From: Steromphala cineraria
Taxonomy: Eukaryota; Mollusca; Gastropoda; Trochida; Trochidae
NCBI GenBank assembly: GCA_916613615.1
Contig: OU744735.1
Span: 56,776,582-56,840,581, forward strand
Length of the DNA stretch: 64,000 nt
Reading direction: 5' to 3'
Shown here: positions 39,301 to 51,300 of the stretch, in pieces
Layout of the letters: every line of letters begins with the position of its first letter
Numbering within the stretch: position 1 is the stretch's first letter
Notes under the pieces: generated by a model
What the model was told of the DNA's origin: nothing
Database searches by the model: none
The model's input: only the letters and a program-made list of their open reading frames with translations
Translations under genes and position numbers: made by a program

Positions 39301-41256
39301 GCTCTGCTTTTGCGGTATCCCGCAAACGCTAATCTAGTTCACTAAGTTTTTAACATCGTCATTGTTACCGTAATCGTCATCATTATCGTCTTTTTCGTCG
39401 TCATCACCATCATCATCATAACTACCATCGTCGTCGTCGTTATCGTCATCATCATCATCATCATGACCATCGTCGTCGTCATCATCGAAATCATTATTGT
39501 CGTCGTCACCATAATCATCATCATTGTCGTCACCATCATCGTCATCATCATCATTATAATCATTGTCGTCACTATCATCACCACCATCGTCATAATTATT
39601 ATAATTATCATCATCATCATCATTAACTTCGTCGTCGTCGTCACCATCATCATCATCATCATTGTCGTCATCATCATCATCAACTTCGTCGTCGTCATCG
39701 TCACCATCGTCATTATCATCTTTGTTGTTGGTGTCTCCAGATGACGGTCACCTGAAGGAAGGCGAGTACATGAAGATGACGGGAGACAGCCAGGCTAAGA
39801 CTGACTTCCTGTACAAGTACTACGACACGGACCACAACGGTGACATCACAAAGCTCGATGTTGAAGCTCTTTACAAGAAGTTTGATGCCAACGGTAGGAC
39901 GTTGCGTAGATTCAATTCAAAAATTGTGTCGTTTTTCTAAACTGTAATAATATAGAATAGAGTCACGCTACAACTGTTCCTATTTTAAAAAAGTTCAATT
40001 GATAAAGAAACGTTGATAATTAACAAATTCTTCTAGTAAGAAAACTTTACTCAAGCTTTGCTGCGATTTAGTAAATGACCCTTAATGACGTATGTTGTAC
40101 TCGTGGAAGTTGTGTTAGAATGTTATCTAGGAAGGCGATAAAGACTTAGCTGAAGCAACAAATCTCAGCTTTTGAAACTCACACCATTTAAAGTGGCAGT
40201 AGTGCGTTTTTTTGACAATTTTGTATTTGTAAGTTTTCACTGATACTTGTACGTTAATGCTAAAAACGTGCTACTGGCCCTTTAAAGGAGACATGAAAGT
40301 TTTTTAATTCTAACCATTTATACTTTGATCCATGGCACATTTTACTGAATTCTGGCACTTCCACTTGCCAGTTTGACTGTAAAGTTAAAATCGTTATTGT
40401 ATCATTTACACTTCATCACGTTGAGGTTAAATGGTAAGGTTCAAAAACAAATAAAAAAAGAATCCTTACTTAATTTTTTTGAAAAACATAGTATCTACAG
40501 CAATATATAGATAACCTTGCTTTATAATACCTCAATGAAAACCCATGAACGATTCCATTCCAAAATGTTCTTGTGGCAATGCATTCTCTCCCCACAGAGG
40601 CAGATCAAGTCAAGAAATGTTGATACCACCTCTGTTCTATTACGCCGAGTTTGTGGGATAGAATGGGAGATGCCTGATTAAAGGCAATCAAAGTTAGTTG
40701 TGCAATCAGCGACGTTATTCTAACATCATCATTTTGGCTACTGAATCATGGCAAAGGCATTGTGATATGAACCACCCTTTCCATGCGAGAAGCGTTGTCA
40801 TTTGCTAAAGAAATTCAAATTGAGTGTGGTGCAAATTTTGTCCGCCAGGGAAAACTGCCGGAACCGACGGCTTTTGACGTAATAGAACAGAGGCTGTATC
40901 AACATTTCATGGCTTGTTCTGCCTCTGCGGGGAGAGAATTGTGGCAATGTGATAGAAATTACTTGATATGTTTGTAGGTGACGGCAAAGTCTCTTACGCT
41001 GAGTTCGAGAAGGCAGAGATGATGGTAATTGGATTCAAAGTATTTTCAAGTGAAATTATAAAACTTAGTTCTATACTTACAAACATAATATAATTGAAAG
41101 TTGGAAACCATAACATCGTAACATTTTTAGTATACGAGTACGATTATATAGCACTTGGGTTTTTTATCAGGTAAATATTTAGTCAATCTTGCCAATTATT
41201 TATCATATTTTAATCTTTTCTAGATGTATCAAGCTATGACCGGAAAGGGAAAATAG
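36355..41256 (+). CDS. Secreted four-EF-hand calcium-binding protein
   Basis: Coding exons are 36355-36404, 37185-37312, 39741-39893, 40978-41024 and 41224-41256, all GT-AG, giving 136 residues. Residues 1-17 form a signal peptide (MHTLIVLAALCAVSLAA). Four EF-hand loops follow: DLSKNGALELEE, DHNHDGHLKEGE, DTDHNGDITKLD and DANGDGKVSYAE. All have the liganding residues at 1, 3, 5 and 12 and Gly at 6; loop 3 ends in Asp rather than Glu. Introns 2 and 3 cut loops 2 and 4 at the same place (after the third residue, phase 1), which points to internal duplication of a two-hand unit. 'tgtttcag' just before the ATG suggests a 5'-UTR intron. The stop is followed by a donor (41267) and a 3'-UTR exon. 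Calcium binding is expected; the partner and role are unknown. Confidence 0.88.
37361..37713. mobile_element. Family B MITE, copy 3, in EF-hand intron 2
   Basis: The ends 'ttctcttccaacagaggcag' and the complement of 'ctgcccatgtgaggagagaa' pair. The inner arms 'gaaatgttgatacagcctct' and 'gaggctgtatcaacattta' also pair. The target duplication is not convincing. Confidence 0.8.
38459..39312. repeat. AGGTCA-rich repeat in EF-hand intron 2
   Basis: It starts with a hairpin ('agcagcccygtc...' arms near 38466-38492) and contains many 'tcaaaggtcaaggtcac' words (about 38640, 38800, 38937, 39080 and 39205). It also holds a GCC run at about 38515-38537. Comparable word order occurs in the lectin introns. 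No coding content is seen. Confidence 0.75.
39356..39735. repeat. Trinucleotide (TCA/TCG/TCC-type) microsatellite
   Basis: About 380 bp of mixed 'atcatcatcgtcgtc' triplets end only a few bases before the acceptor of EF-hand exon 3 (AG at 39739-39740). It supplies a long pyrimidine-rich but interrupted tract. The 125-codon Met/Thr-rich and 93-codon Ile/Val-rich frames are artefacts. Confidence 0.95.
40187..40287. mobile_element. Family A MITE, 100-bp minimal copy
   Basis: 'tttaaagtggcagtagtgcg' and 'aaacgtgctactggcccttt' form inverse ends around a very short interior. It lies in intron 3 of the EF-hand gene. Confidence 0.75.
40582..40938. mobile_element. Family B MITE, copy 4, 11-bp target duplication
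   Basis: The inverted ends 'attctctccccacagaggca' and the complement of 'gcctctgcggggagagaa' are flanked by 'ttgtggcaatg' (40571-40581 and 40939-40949). It ends about 40 bp before EF-hand exon 4. The 64-codon frame inside is not a gene. Confidence 0.85.
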
Positions 41257-41685
41257 ACTGGAGACGGTAAGTTTCATTTTTGTTTTGTTTTATAAAATGT
41301 CTGTAGGTTGTATTTACCATATTGGTCATATTCTTTGATTAAGATTTAAGGGGGAACTGCACATTTTGCTTTTGCTGCTCTTCGGAGAAGCGTATCAAAT
41401 TGTGTGTTTTTAAAGAACCGTTGTTTGATATTTTGATGGAATAAGGATTCTATGATTCATTCATGCCACTCAGATTAACATATAACATAAAAGAAAACCA
41501 TTTAACTCTTGGACTGAAGATCAAAGGCTTTCGGGAAGTTAGTTTGAGATTGGTTACACTGACTCAAACATTTTGTTGAAGGAATACAGGGTTAAAAGGT
41601 TTTCTAATGCAGTGTACTAGAAAAATGTTGATTATAAACGATGTATTTTTTATTTTGGTTTATTTATTGTTTATTTATTTTATAG

Positions 41686-41750
41686 CAACAGAAGAAGACT
41701 CTACACTGAACTTCTTCGATGATTGATTGAAATAAACACATCGACAATAA
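41686..41750 (+). terminator. 3'-UTR exon and polyadenylation signal of the EF-hand gene
   Basis: Acceptor 'ttatttattttatag' ends at 41685 and AATAAA lies at 41731-41736. This matches the donor at 41267 just after the stop codon, giving a spliced 3' UTR. A second AATAAA is about 40 bp further on. Confidence 0.65.
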
Positions 41751-43189
41751 GAATGGGTTTTCAATCTTTGGAATGAATAAAAAAACTCATTATTACAAAT
41801 AGCCATGAAGAACTCAACTTTTATCCCTATTAGATAGAAAAGAAAAACGTAATGACTGAGATGAAGCCCAGATTCTTTCAACATAAACTTTACCTAATCT
41901 TTCAAAATAGTCATGAATAACTCAACTTTTATCCCTATCGCTGCTATAATTAGTATGCTTAATATACTTAATATAATTAATAACCTGGCCGATTTCAGAA
42001 AGTTTTGTCAATAATGAACAACGTCAGAAGAAATTATGAATTCAGAACAACCAGACGGAATAACAAGAGCTCAACGAATAATCCTCTACTTATGATATTC
42101 TTGGCTATACAGTTCATCAATGATACAGGTTCTACTTCAAATACATTCAATGGGTAAAGTACCGTTAAAATGATTACTGACACAAAATATGAATTATGAA
42201 TTAATGAAAATGATAGCGAATCTCTTTGCAAAAGTCCTGCAAATAATTATCGTTCTGGAAGGTACATTTTATAGAGAGATTTGCAAATCCTTACATATTC
42301 AGACAGAGGTAGAGAAAGAAACATCACCAATTGTATTTAAAGATGAATAAAACATTTGGGTATTATGTCGGTAAGGTACAAGTACATGTAAGCGTCAAGG
42401 CTACCGATTCTTTTCAGGAATCAGCCTTTCGATTATAAATCATATCTCACATTTTAAATCAATATTATATAATTGATTATTATTATAATACAAGAAAAAA
42501 GTAAGCATGGCTCACATACCCCCGCAGCCCGTCTGATTCCTTCTTCTGTAGTAAAATTGCCCCCATTTGAGCATATCGGTGGTCTTTTGCAAGAGTCAAG
42601 TGTATCATCAGGTGAAACAAAAACCACAATTTCATCTACCTAACTGTAAAAGTTTCAGATAAAACGTGTCCAAATTGGAGCATCAGACTAGTCATTTGCA
42701 CCAAGTTCAAACCCAATTAGGTGCTCAGTTATCGGATATAGGATACAATCTATAGGGAGGACTTTGAAATGGATTCGATCAAACACATAACTTGTTTTTC
42801 TATCATAAATTTGAAAAGTACTCCTTTCTAATTGGCTATCGTAAAATGTCAGAGGGGGTATAATTTGGTTATACGGTGCTCTGTTACTTCGTCTTATGCG
42901 AAGGAATTCAATTTTTGCCAGGAACCACTAGTTCGTAAATAATGCTGTTGTTTCGACAATTACAAAAAATAAGCCATGAGTTTGTTTCATGCATATTATT
43001 GATCAAATGTTATCAAATTTTTCACAAGCTGATCGGTTGAATGCTATCAAAACCGGCAAAATACACGAAACTGACAACAGTTCAAAGTTCATGTTTTTAA
43101 ATGCGTCATTCAGTAACATAGCGTTACGCGTTCGACTTTAAATTAAATATAGAGATATAATAATTCCGTTATATGCCGTTATATATATT
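41751..43189. other. Intergenic DNA, nothing recognised
   Basis: A two-copy short repeat near 41800-41940 ('tcaacttttatccctat' at about 41815 and 41922) is the only structure seen. No exon is supported. Confidence 0.45.
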
Positions 43190-43525
43190 CTCCTCATTCT
43201 TTTTCGTCTGTTCTCTCATCCTGTCTAACTTCATTCTCTCCGATCTTCTCTCTTTTGGATGGCAACATCCACATGTTTAATAGCTAAAAAAAATGTGCTG
43301 ATAGTACGTTAAACCCCAACTCACTCACTCACTCACTCACTCACTCACTCGCTCACCGTTTATCTGCCTATATATGCTTTCTTTCCTATTTCTGAATCTA
43401 TCTGATTGGCAACTGAAAGACGGCAATGCACTAAGGGAGGTAATTTTTCGCATTGAGCCGTGCTTGTTTCCAAAGGTTAGTGGAGATATTATCGGAACGT
43501 AAACTCTTTGTTATCGAGAATGGGT
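43190..43525 (+). repeat. Paralogue of the 1.6-2.23 kb repeat, with CACT microsatellite
   Basis: 'ttctctccgatcttctctc', 'acgttaaaccccaactcac' and a CACT run (43317-43355) are followed by 'gattggcaactgaaagacgg' and 'ttagtggagatattatcgga'. This is the same order as at 1620-2229. It stops at 'cgagaat', precisely where the other copy has the CACTG MITE. Confidence 0.75.
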
Positions 43526-43752
43526 TTCTGCAAGTATTCAGGAATTCTTCCCATCATGTGATGTATGTCACTCACTGATCGTTACAATGTACTCATTGAT
43601 GGTCATGATTTACCCTCTGGTACTCATAGTTGATCTTTCTAATCCTCACTGCGAGGTCAGCTTCACCCACTCGTCACGCACAGACGTCATAATGGCCGAA
43701 ATGTCAACCACTGTCTCCTATCTGTTCATCTCCTTCTGCATGCTGATTCTCC

Positions 43753-44106
43753 TTAAAGGGGCAGTAGCACGTTTTTTGATAAAAAAAAATTTCTGATAAT
43801 TGTAAGTTAATGCTAAATGTATTATTTTGACAGTGTCAGAAATATCATTACACAACCCAATCATCCATAGTCAGAGGACAAAGTAAGAAGATTTACATAA
43901 AATCCATTGGCGGCCATTTTTTTGTGAACACCTTTAATTCATGTTGTGTGAGAAAAAGGAACCGCATGGCTAAACTTTACGTTGTATACTTGAATTATTA
44001 CTGCTACATTTAGTTTAAATAAATTTTCTTTAAATTGGAACCATTAATTTTCATTTTCCTGACATCACCTTATATTCCCCCTAAAAACGTGCTACTGCCC
44101 CTTTAA
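43753..44106 (+). mobile_element. Family A MITE, copy 2 (full)
   Basis: The ends 'ttaaaggggcagtagcacgt' and 'acgtgctactgcccctttaa' are perfect inverses. The interior has 'ccattggcggccattttttt'. This is the best-preserved member in the window. Confidence 0.9.
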
Positions 44107-45380
44107 GTGTCAGTTTTTCACTGTAAAACCATATTTCGTTCCCTTTCGTCGTTTTCAAGAAGAACTAAACCAGCAGCTGATGTTATAAGTTCATTTTACA
44201 AAATAAGGTTCCTTTCTTCAAGGTCGCTGGAGAATGGAGAGTGTCAATGGGACATCATACATCGCACTGTGCGTGCGTACCAAGCTGCGTTCAGTGAAAA
44301 AAAGACTGCTGATTTAGAAACTTAACATTGAAACACTGCATTTTACAATCAGAGGTTTAAACGTTTGAATCTTGAATCCGACAAAAAGTAAAGTTCAAAT
44401 ATTTCTGCTATCCTTTTCGGACATGTAATGGAAACCTGTTCACTCTGAAATAACACTTCAAAACTTACCCTCATGGCCGGCCCAGTCAATGGATTCTTCA
44501 AAGTGTCCACTGTTAACACAATAGAATGACGTCATCACCATGGCTTAAGTATTTATGAGGCTGTTATAGCTTTTTTGTTATAGTCGTTTGCATATTTTTC
44601 CATTGTATCGGGAAATGCAAGGCCAGGTTGTGTGTGAGGTCCGTCCGATTGTCATGTGATGTAGTTTAACTTATGTAAACGCGCAACGAAGTTTTACAGT
44701 GATACTTGAATGTATAAAGTTGAGATAATGATGGAAACGGACATTGACCATGTCAATTGGTCAAACGTAATTGGGAATCCATCTAGAGCAATCAAAAGCT
44801 ATTTAACTGGTGTCCACTTGAACTTGGAGTTCCTTTACTGTGCATGTATGTCTTTTAATTTCCAAGGTAAAAATAGTATTTATTCTTGATTTTTTATGTA
44901 TGGGTGAAACTTTTAGCTGTTTTTAAATTATATCACCTCATTTGGCATTTCTATTAGTTTCAAAGCGAAATAATGTGACACATTTTTTCGGAAACAGATT
45001 GTCATGTTCAGAACATCACTTAACACTGACATAATTACAAATACGAAACCAAATAAACATTTTATTAATTTGTTTGGTTTACTTTATGCATAAATGGTCT
45101 ACTGATTGTTTCCAAAGAGAAAATTCGCCAATTGAATACTAGAGATGTGTGCATGTGGTACACTGGCATGTCCCCCGCCCTTGTACCCGCAACTTTTAAT
45201 CAAACTTCATCGCCAAAGCCTTATTTGCTAATTAAGCCAGAGATAATTAAAAGGGGTATAATTTTAGAGAAAAAAATGACATAACAACAAGTAAGTAACC
45301 TAAGAGAAAAAACTCCGTCTATGAGTCTAAACACTTTCTACATCTCATAAATTAAGCCTGAAGGACTACAGCTAACCACA
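44107..45380. other. Intergenic DNA, nothing recognised
   Basis: The 72-codon frame at 44107-44325 has no family resemblance and no splice context. No repeats were recognised. Confidence 0.45.
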
Positions 45381-45383
45381 TAC

Positions 45384-45645
45384 CAAATTTTGTAATATAA
45401 CACTCAACAGATTTTGAACAAGAGGTAGGGAAAGGCTCTATGTCCATATGCACGAAGTTCACGCTGTTTCGATGGAAACCAAAACATTAAGAATAACCAA
45501 AGTATTCAAAAGAATTCTCCAACACAAGATAGATCGAAACATGTACCAAATTTGACAAAAAGTGTAATAGATTTTGAGGAAGAGGCCAGAAAAGGACCTT
45601 ACTCCTATGTATGAAGTTCAAGTGGATTCCATGGAAAACAGAAGA
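45384..45645. repeat. Diverged two-copy tandem repeat, about 154 bp
   Basis: 'taccaaattttgtaatataa' at about 45382 and 'taccaaatttgacaaaaagt' at about 45544 begin two diverged units. They share 'agattttga.' and the 'gaagttca' plus 'atggaaa' endings. The layout recalls the core units of pearl-like elements. Confidence 0.55.
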
Positions 45646-45867
45646 AAAAAATATAGTCGCAAGCGACGACAAAAGGATTCAGCCGTAAATCTAACATATA
45701 CATTATATTTATTAATCGTATAAAGCTTGGTCATGTCTATATCTCAAGCAAAAATCATGATATTCGCCGGTCAGATTTTCGAGTTATCTTACCTTGAAAA
45801 TTAGATTTTTTAGAAAATGGAAATTTTAAAAGGATGCTGCGACAAAAGTATTTCGAATTTTTAGCTC

Positions 45868-46705
45868 ATCTGGCCTTAAAGGCTCGATGGGCTTATGGCA
45901 TGGCATGGCATGGCATGGTGTCCGGCGTCCGTCCGTCCATCCGTCCATAAACTTTGTGGAATTTCGACTTTTTCTCCAGAACCATAAGGCCTAGAAAGCT
46001 GAAACTTTGTGTACAGACTCCTTGGCTAGCGAAGATTATAAATTGTAGTTTGGTGGCCCTGTGACCCCTAATAAGGGTCACAGTGGCCACGCCATAAAAA
46101 CGTATTCTCATCGTCTTTTCAGAACCATAAGGCCTAGAAAGCTGAAACTTTGTGTACAGACTCCTTGGCTAGTGAGGATTATACATTGTAGCTTTGGTTG
46201 CCCTGTGACCCCTCATAAGGGCCACAGATGCCATGCCCTAAAAACCTATTTTCATCTTCTTCTCCCGAACCATAAGGCCTAGAAAGCTGAAACTTTGTTT
46301 TCAGACTCCTTGACTGATGAAGATTATAAATTGTAGTTTGGTAGCCCTGTGACCCCTAATAAGGGCCACAGGGGCCACGCCATAAAAACCTATTTTCATC
46401 GTCTTTTCAGAACCATAAGGCCTAGAAAGCTGAAACTTTGTGTACAGACTCCTTGTGAGTGAGGATTATACATTGTAGCTTTGGTTGCCCTGTTGCCCCT
46501 AATAAAGGCAACAGGAACGTCCTTCAAATCTGTTTTCCATTTTCTTCTCCTGAAGTATAAGGCCTAGAAAACTGAAACTTGTCGCCTATATACTTTATTT
46601 TATGATTTGTGCCCCTGTGGCCTCTACAAAGGGGGAATCACAATGGCCACACTCTACAGCATAATTGATGATGAAGCCTGATGAGCTACAGAGCCAATGG
46701 CTCTA
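45868..46705. mobile_element. Pearl-like element, second copy, opposite orientation
   Basis: It opens 'agctcatctggcc', then 'gggcttatggcatggcatgg' and a CCGTCCGTCC tract, then about four units of roughly 145-150 bp containing 'aaggcctagaaagctgaaac' and 'ccctgtgacccctaataagg'. It ends 'aagcctgatgagctacagag'. This is the reverse layout of 25850-27175, with a different core sequence but the same ends and tail. Confidence 0.8.
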
Positions 46706-47094
46706 TTTTTCAATTCTATAACAATCTTGGTAAATGCCAATGTCTTAGCTACATTGTGTGTGAATTGCAGCTATCTAGTATCATTAGTAGCCGAGGAGTG
46801 AATCACCAAGTGTGCACGGGGTCGGACTTTTGTAAAATGTGCTTAAAATCAAGATGGCCGCCAAACCACGTGACCTACGAATTTGTCGTGATATGTTTTT
46901 TTGCATTATTTTCAATTGCGCATCCTATAAAAAAGTTTCAGGTCTCTAAATGCATTTTGAAAAAGGCAAGGAATGTTCGGATAACAATGCTTCTGAGCTT
47001 TGATACACTTTTGACAATATTCAAGAAAATATTGTGACAAATTAAAAATCTATGATGAGTATCAATTTTTATATCAAATGTGGGGAACCTGAAG

Positions 47095-47305
47095 TTAGCA
47101 GCGGATAAGTTATTCGTTATTCGTTATTCGAATAACGACTAACTGACGCAGCAGCGGGTTCGTTATTCGAATGACTGTTCTCTGATTCAGACAAACATTC
47201 AAACATTCAAATATACTCTTATTAGGAGTTTAAATAACTGATCAAAGATTCAGACAGATATTCAAACATTCAAATCTTCTCTTACTAGGGATTTGAATAA
47301 CTGAT
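47095..47305. repeat. 'ttcgttattcgaataac' hairpin and two-copy 65-bp tandem
   Basis: Repeats of 'gttattcg' with the palindrome 'cgttattcgaataacg' (47115-47140) are followed by two tandem units beginning 'gattcagaca' and sharing 'attcaaacattcaaat' and 'aataactgatca'. Confidence 0.65.
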
Positions 47306-47389
47306 CATTTGACAATTGATAGACACGATACCAACGACACCGAATACTTATTTTTATCATAAATACAAATGTTTATATTAGACCCTATC

Positions 47390-48351
47390 CAACAAGTTGA
47401 TGGCTGTCTTTGAATCAAAAATCTTTTCAATTACCATATATAAAATGTATGTTATTATTGAAATCGCATTCCATCTACACCCCAAGTTTGTTTGATTTTA
47501 AATAGTATTTAAAATGAATGATAAAGTATAACATGTATAGATTGTACGTCAACAGTTAAGGTTCAACCATGAAATTAATAATCCTGAATCTTGGTTTAAC
47601 TATTCTATTTCATTGACATAAAAGATTATCTATAATGATATGATAACGCATTTAATGAAACTATTCTATGATACTTTATATTATCGTAAAGCAACGATCC
47701 ATAACAGTATATAAACTTCTGAAATCATCTTATCACACATTGACCATTAGGACGGGGCAATATCAAATTTTAAACTTAATGACCGGTGGGCAGTAATTTG
47801 CAATCTTCACTTTAATTCTCTGTCCACTTAGTAGTTATTTGAAAGCATCCAGGTGAAGAAGTGTGATAACAGTTCTGTTGTTGAGTGTCCAACCTCAATT
47901 TGCTAAGTTTTTATTTGGAGATGTGATCATGGAAAATTCAATTGTAATCAAAAATCAGTTTCGTTAAATCGAAAGATGATAGAGCGCTGTTTGGTCTTTT
48001 CGCCGTAGACTACCAAACCTTGGAGAAGCTTTTGCTCAACCAGCTGATGTCAGTGCCTTATGATACTCAGTGGATATAAAGGATATATGTTAGGGCGTTG
48101 TGATTTCAGTGTTTATGGACATGACGTCAGTTGCTCCCAGTTCCTTAAAAATTAAGCGGTTTTTTTTAAAACTTCTTGTAAAGGTGTATTGCGACTTCAA
48201 TAGATTCCAGCAACCTACTTGAAAAGGGCATACAACAAAACTGTTAAGGATATACTTTGACGTCAGTTGGTAATAACTTTTTTTATTTTGCACAATGGGA
48301 AACATGTAATATTTCTTGTCAAGAATTGCAAGCCAATCAGAATAATTAAAA
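47390..48351 (+). promoter_or_regulatory. 5' flank of PAN-propeller gene A, shared with gene B
   Basis: Blocks such as 'aggtgaagaagtgtgataac', 'gagtgtccaac' and 'caagaattgcaagccaatca' recur in order upstream of gene B (56820-57599). The duplication therefore includes at least 0.8 kb of upstream sequence and probably the promoter. No TATA box was defined. Confidence 0.55.
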
Positions 48352-51300
48352 ATGAGTGCAGTTCGCTTTCATCTTATTACTGCTGTATCTATATACATTC
48401 TTCACGTGCATCAAGTCACGTGTGGATCCAGACCTTTGGGACCCAAACTGTGTGAGAGGATATGTTTGAAAACAGCCGGATGTTGGAACTACATCTTCTT
48501 GACCCACGACCTCCATTGTGACGTCACTGGAACTACAGGGAAGGACGAACACTTGTTCAATGTTACAAGGGTGATAAAACTTTTTCAAGATAAGCATCTT
48601 TCAAATACATGTATATTATTTCGAAAAATAATTGTAAAGTGTATATTTTGTATAATGCTCGTATGTTTCAAAGGAATATTTTCCCTCGAGATTATATATA
48701 ACAAGATTTCAATAATTGTTCTACCCTGAACACAATCTGAACAATCTAAACGAGCATTTCCAGCAATAGATGGTCCAAATAACTCCGGAAATTAAATAGT
48801 TTCGTCTGATATCAAAGATTTGTCCTTTTCAGGAAACCGGGAAGCTGAACCTTACGTGTGATTCAGGATTGCGAATTATCTTAACGAAGCGAGAACAACT
48901 CAAGTGTGAGTTCACCCGAGGTCAACTCAAGGGTAAATGTTCTATCAATCTTATGAACACTATTTTCATAACATTCATTTAACGATGATTATGATAAAAC
49001 TTTAGGAAATGAACAGAAATCTTGACATGTTTAATATGATTGATTGAAAAAGCATTTGGACACTCCCTTTGTCTTATCATACCATTATTCAGTAATAATA
49101 GCTAATATTACGTATCTCTGGTGGACTGCAATGAGAATCAGATTTATTATCTCATAGCACTCCTATTGGTTAATTTGAATCACGAGGTGAGCACGCGGAC
49201 CGAAGCCAAGAAACCAGTTTGCCGCTATCGCTGAAAGGGCATCATTTGATTGGCTTGCTATATATAGCGATACGACAGAAGACCACAGGAGGATATCAGG
49301 GGATAGATTGTAGCATTAGCGGAGACATATCCGCTGATGTAGCAGGATGTGTCTTATCATACCATTATTCAATAATAATAGCTAATATTACGTATCTCGA
49401 GTGGATACATTTTATATTGCCTTTCTAGACATCAAATTATTCTACATGAAAACAGATTTCTTAACTGAAAAAACATTTTGTTATGTGTGATTATTTAGAG
49501 AAACAGTCTATGACACAATACCAATATTGAATTCATTGACAACTGTCGCTGTGTTTGAATTTTCTTTTTTCTTACAAATTCAATTATTAATGTCACGTGT
49601 GGTTAAACAATTGCCAAAACATTGTCATCCCACCTTGTAAGCAGTGTAGAAATTACCTCTTTACATGTTGTTCCCTAAACATGGAATGTGAAGTATAATA
49701 TACATTTAGTAAATAAAGATTTAATTAAATTAACAGACGTTTTGCTTAGCCTATGTACATTGTACCTCAAGTATATCGTTATTCTGCACGCTTAGTCCTT
49801 GTGCTCTTGTGGTTTGAGTTTTGTGAATATGTCACAGTTTAGGGTTAAATATGTTCTTTTATACAATAAATAATATACGATAATATAATATACGATAAGT
49901 GCAAGCTGTTTAAAGGTGCCTTCAATAAACTTTTGATAACGTTGTATTAGTAACGATCCTGCTAAGGGGAGGTAACTAATCGGTTCCTGCATATGAATAC
50001 ATACAGAGAAGTTAAGTTATTTCAATTGAGTATATCTTTTCAACAAGTTGTTGAAAATTATATCAAAGATATTTTATAGCATAAACAACTCCCCATTCAT
50101 TGATGCAAACAATCACAAATGCTCGTGAAACTGTGGCTTTACTTTTTTAGGTGGCAACAATATCGTCTTTTATCTCGAACAAATGATTTCATATGAGTTT
50201 GTGATTCAATTATGGCAAGGCATAGATTATCAATCGATGGCAAATAATTGGTATGCGGGACGGAGCGGAATGTCCTGTAGAGCTCATTCGACAACATTAA
50301 CACCCTCTTCATACAAGATCATTTCACATTTATGAAAATGCTAAACCCCACAGAGCCAGAGTGGTATAAATGATTCTGCAGTGGGAAGCCATAACAATGC
50401 CACCGAGGCTTGCAATCCCGACTTGAACCCGATAGAACATCTATGGGATATTATAGGTCGTTGTATACGTAGACGAGACCAGAGTTGGGCAGAGTTGGAT
50501 GCAGCACTGCATCAGGAGTGGCAGCAGATTCCTAAACATGTTATACACAGACCAATAGATATCATGTCGAGGAGGGTCAAACAAGTCATCAATGTACAAA
50601 GGTCATACAATTGCTATTGACTTAACACTGGTATACACTGTCAAGGACGCAATATTATCCTAAAAGAAGTCTAATTCTATTTTATCGACAGATATAGCAG
50701 CTATGTTGAAAAACACACTGTTTGGAATTTAGTTAACAGAGTCAGTAAAATGTTTAGCCATCCACATATTGTTGTCAATTTGTAAAATGGAAACACCCTT
50801 TTTACCACTCATACCTATTTTTCTCTATAATCAGGAATACATGAGAGTTACGTGTATTTGTTAAACTTTAGTTCTAATGGCGCTTAACGTTTTGTTCTGA
50901 GTATATTAGACATTATAGAATGATATAGGAAGGCGAGTCATCTATCTTGAATTCAAATATCGGTTTAATATGAATCAAGAAGTTTCTTTTTTTTCTCATT
51001 TTTTATTTCACAATTTATCATCAACATATCAATAATTGCATAGCAGCATTGTTTGTTCCCCGAACTTATAGGTTTTTTTATCCTATCAAGAAGAATTCCT
51101 TAATTAATAGATGGTTAAAAACTTAATGACAAGAATTATGCCCAAAGAGCATAACTATTAAACTTTAAGCTGCATTACTGTAGGACGGCAAATAGAGCAA
51201 ATCTTCATTGCCAAAACAAGAATGTTTCAAACCATGTACTGAAAACTTAAAGAGGAAGTAATTTTCTTTAAACATTCCCGGTTGACATCAGTTTATGTCA

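Noticed and set aside
39342..39744. Met/Thr-rich (125 codons) and Ile/Val-rich (93 codons) frames
   Set aside because: Translation of a TCA/TCG triplet microsatellite in an intron.
43317..43360. CACT repeats considered as telomere-like or CRISPR-like
   Set aside because: Simple tetranucleotide tail of a dispersed repeat; there are no spacers, and this is a eukaryotic sequence.
46681..47037. 118-codon frame after the second pearl-like element
   Set aside because: Starts within the element's end; no domain or signal recognised, codon content like the surroundings.
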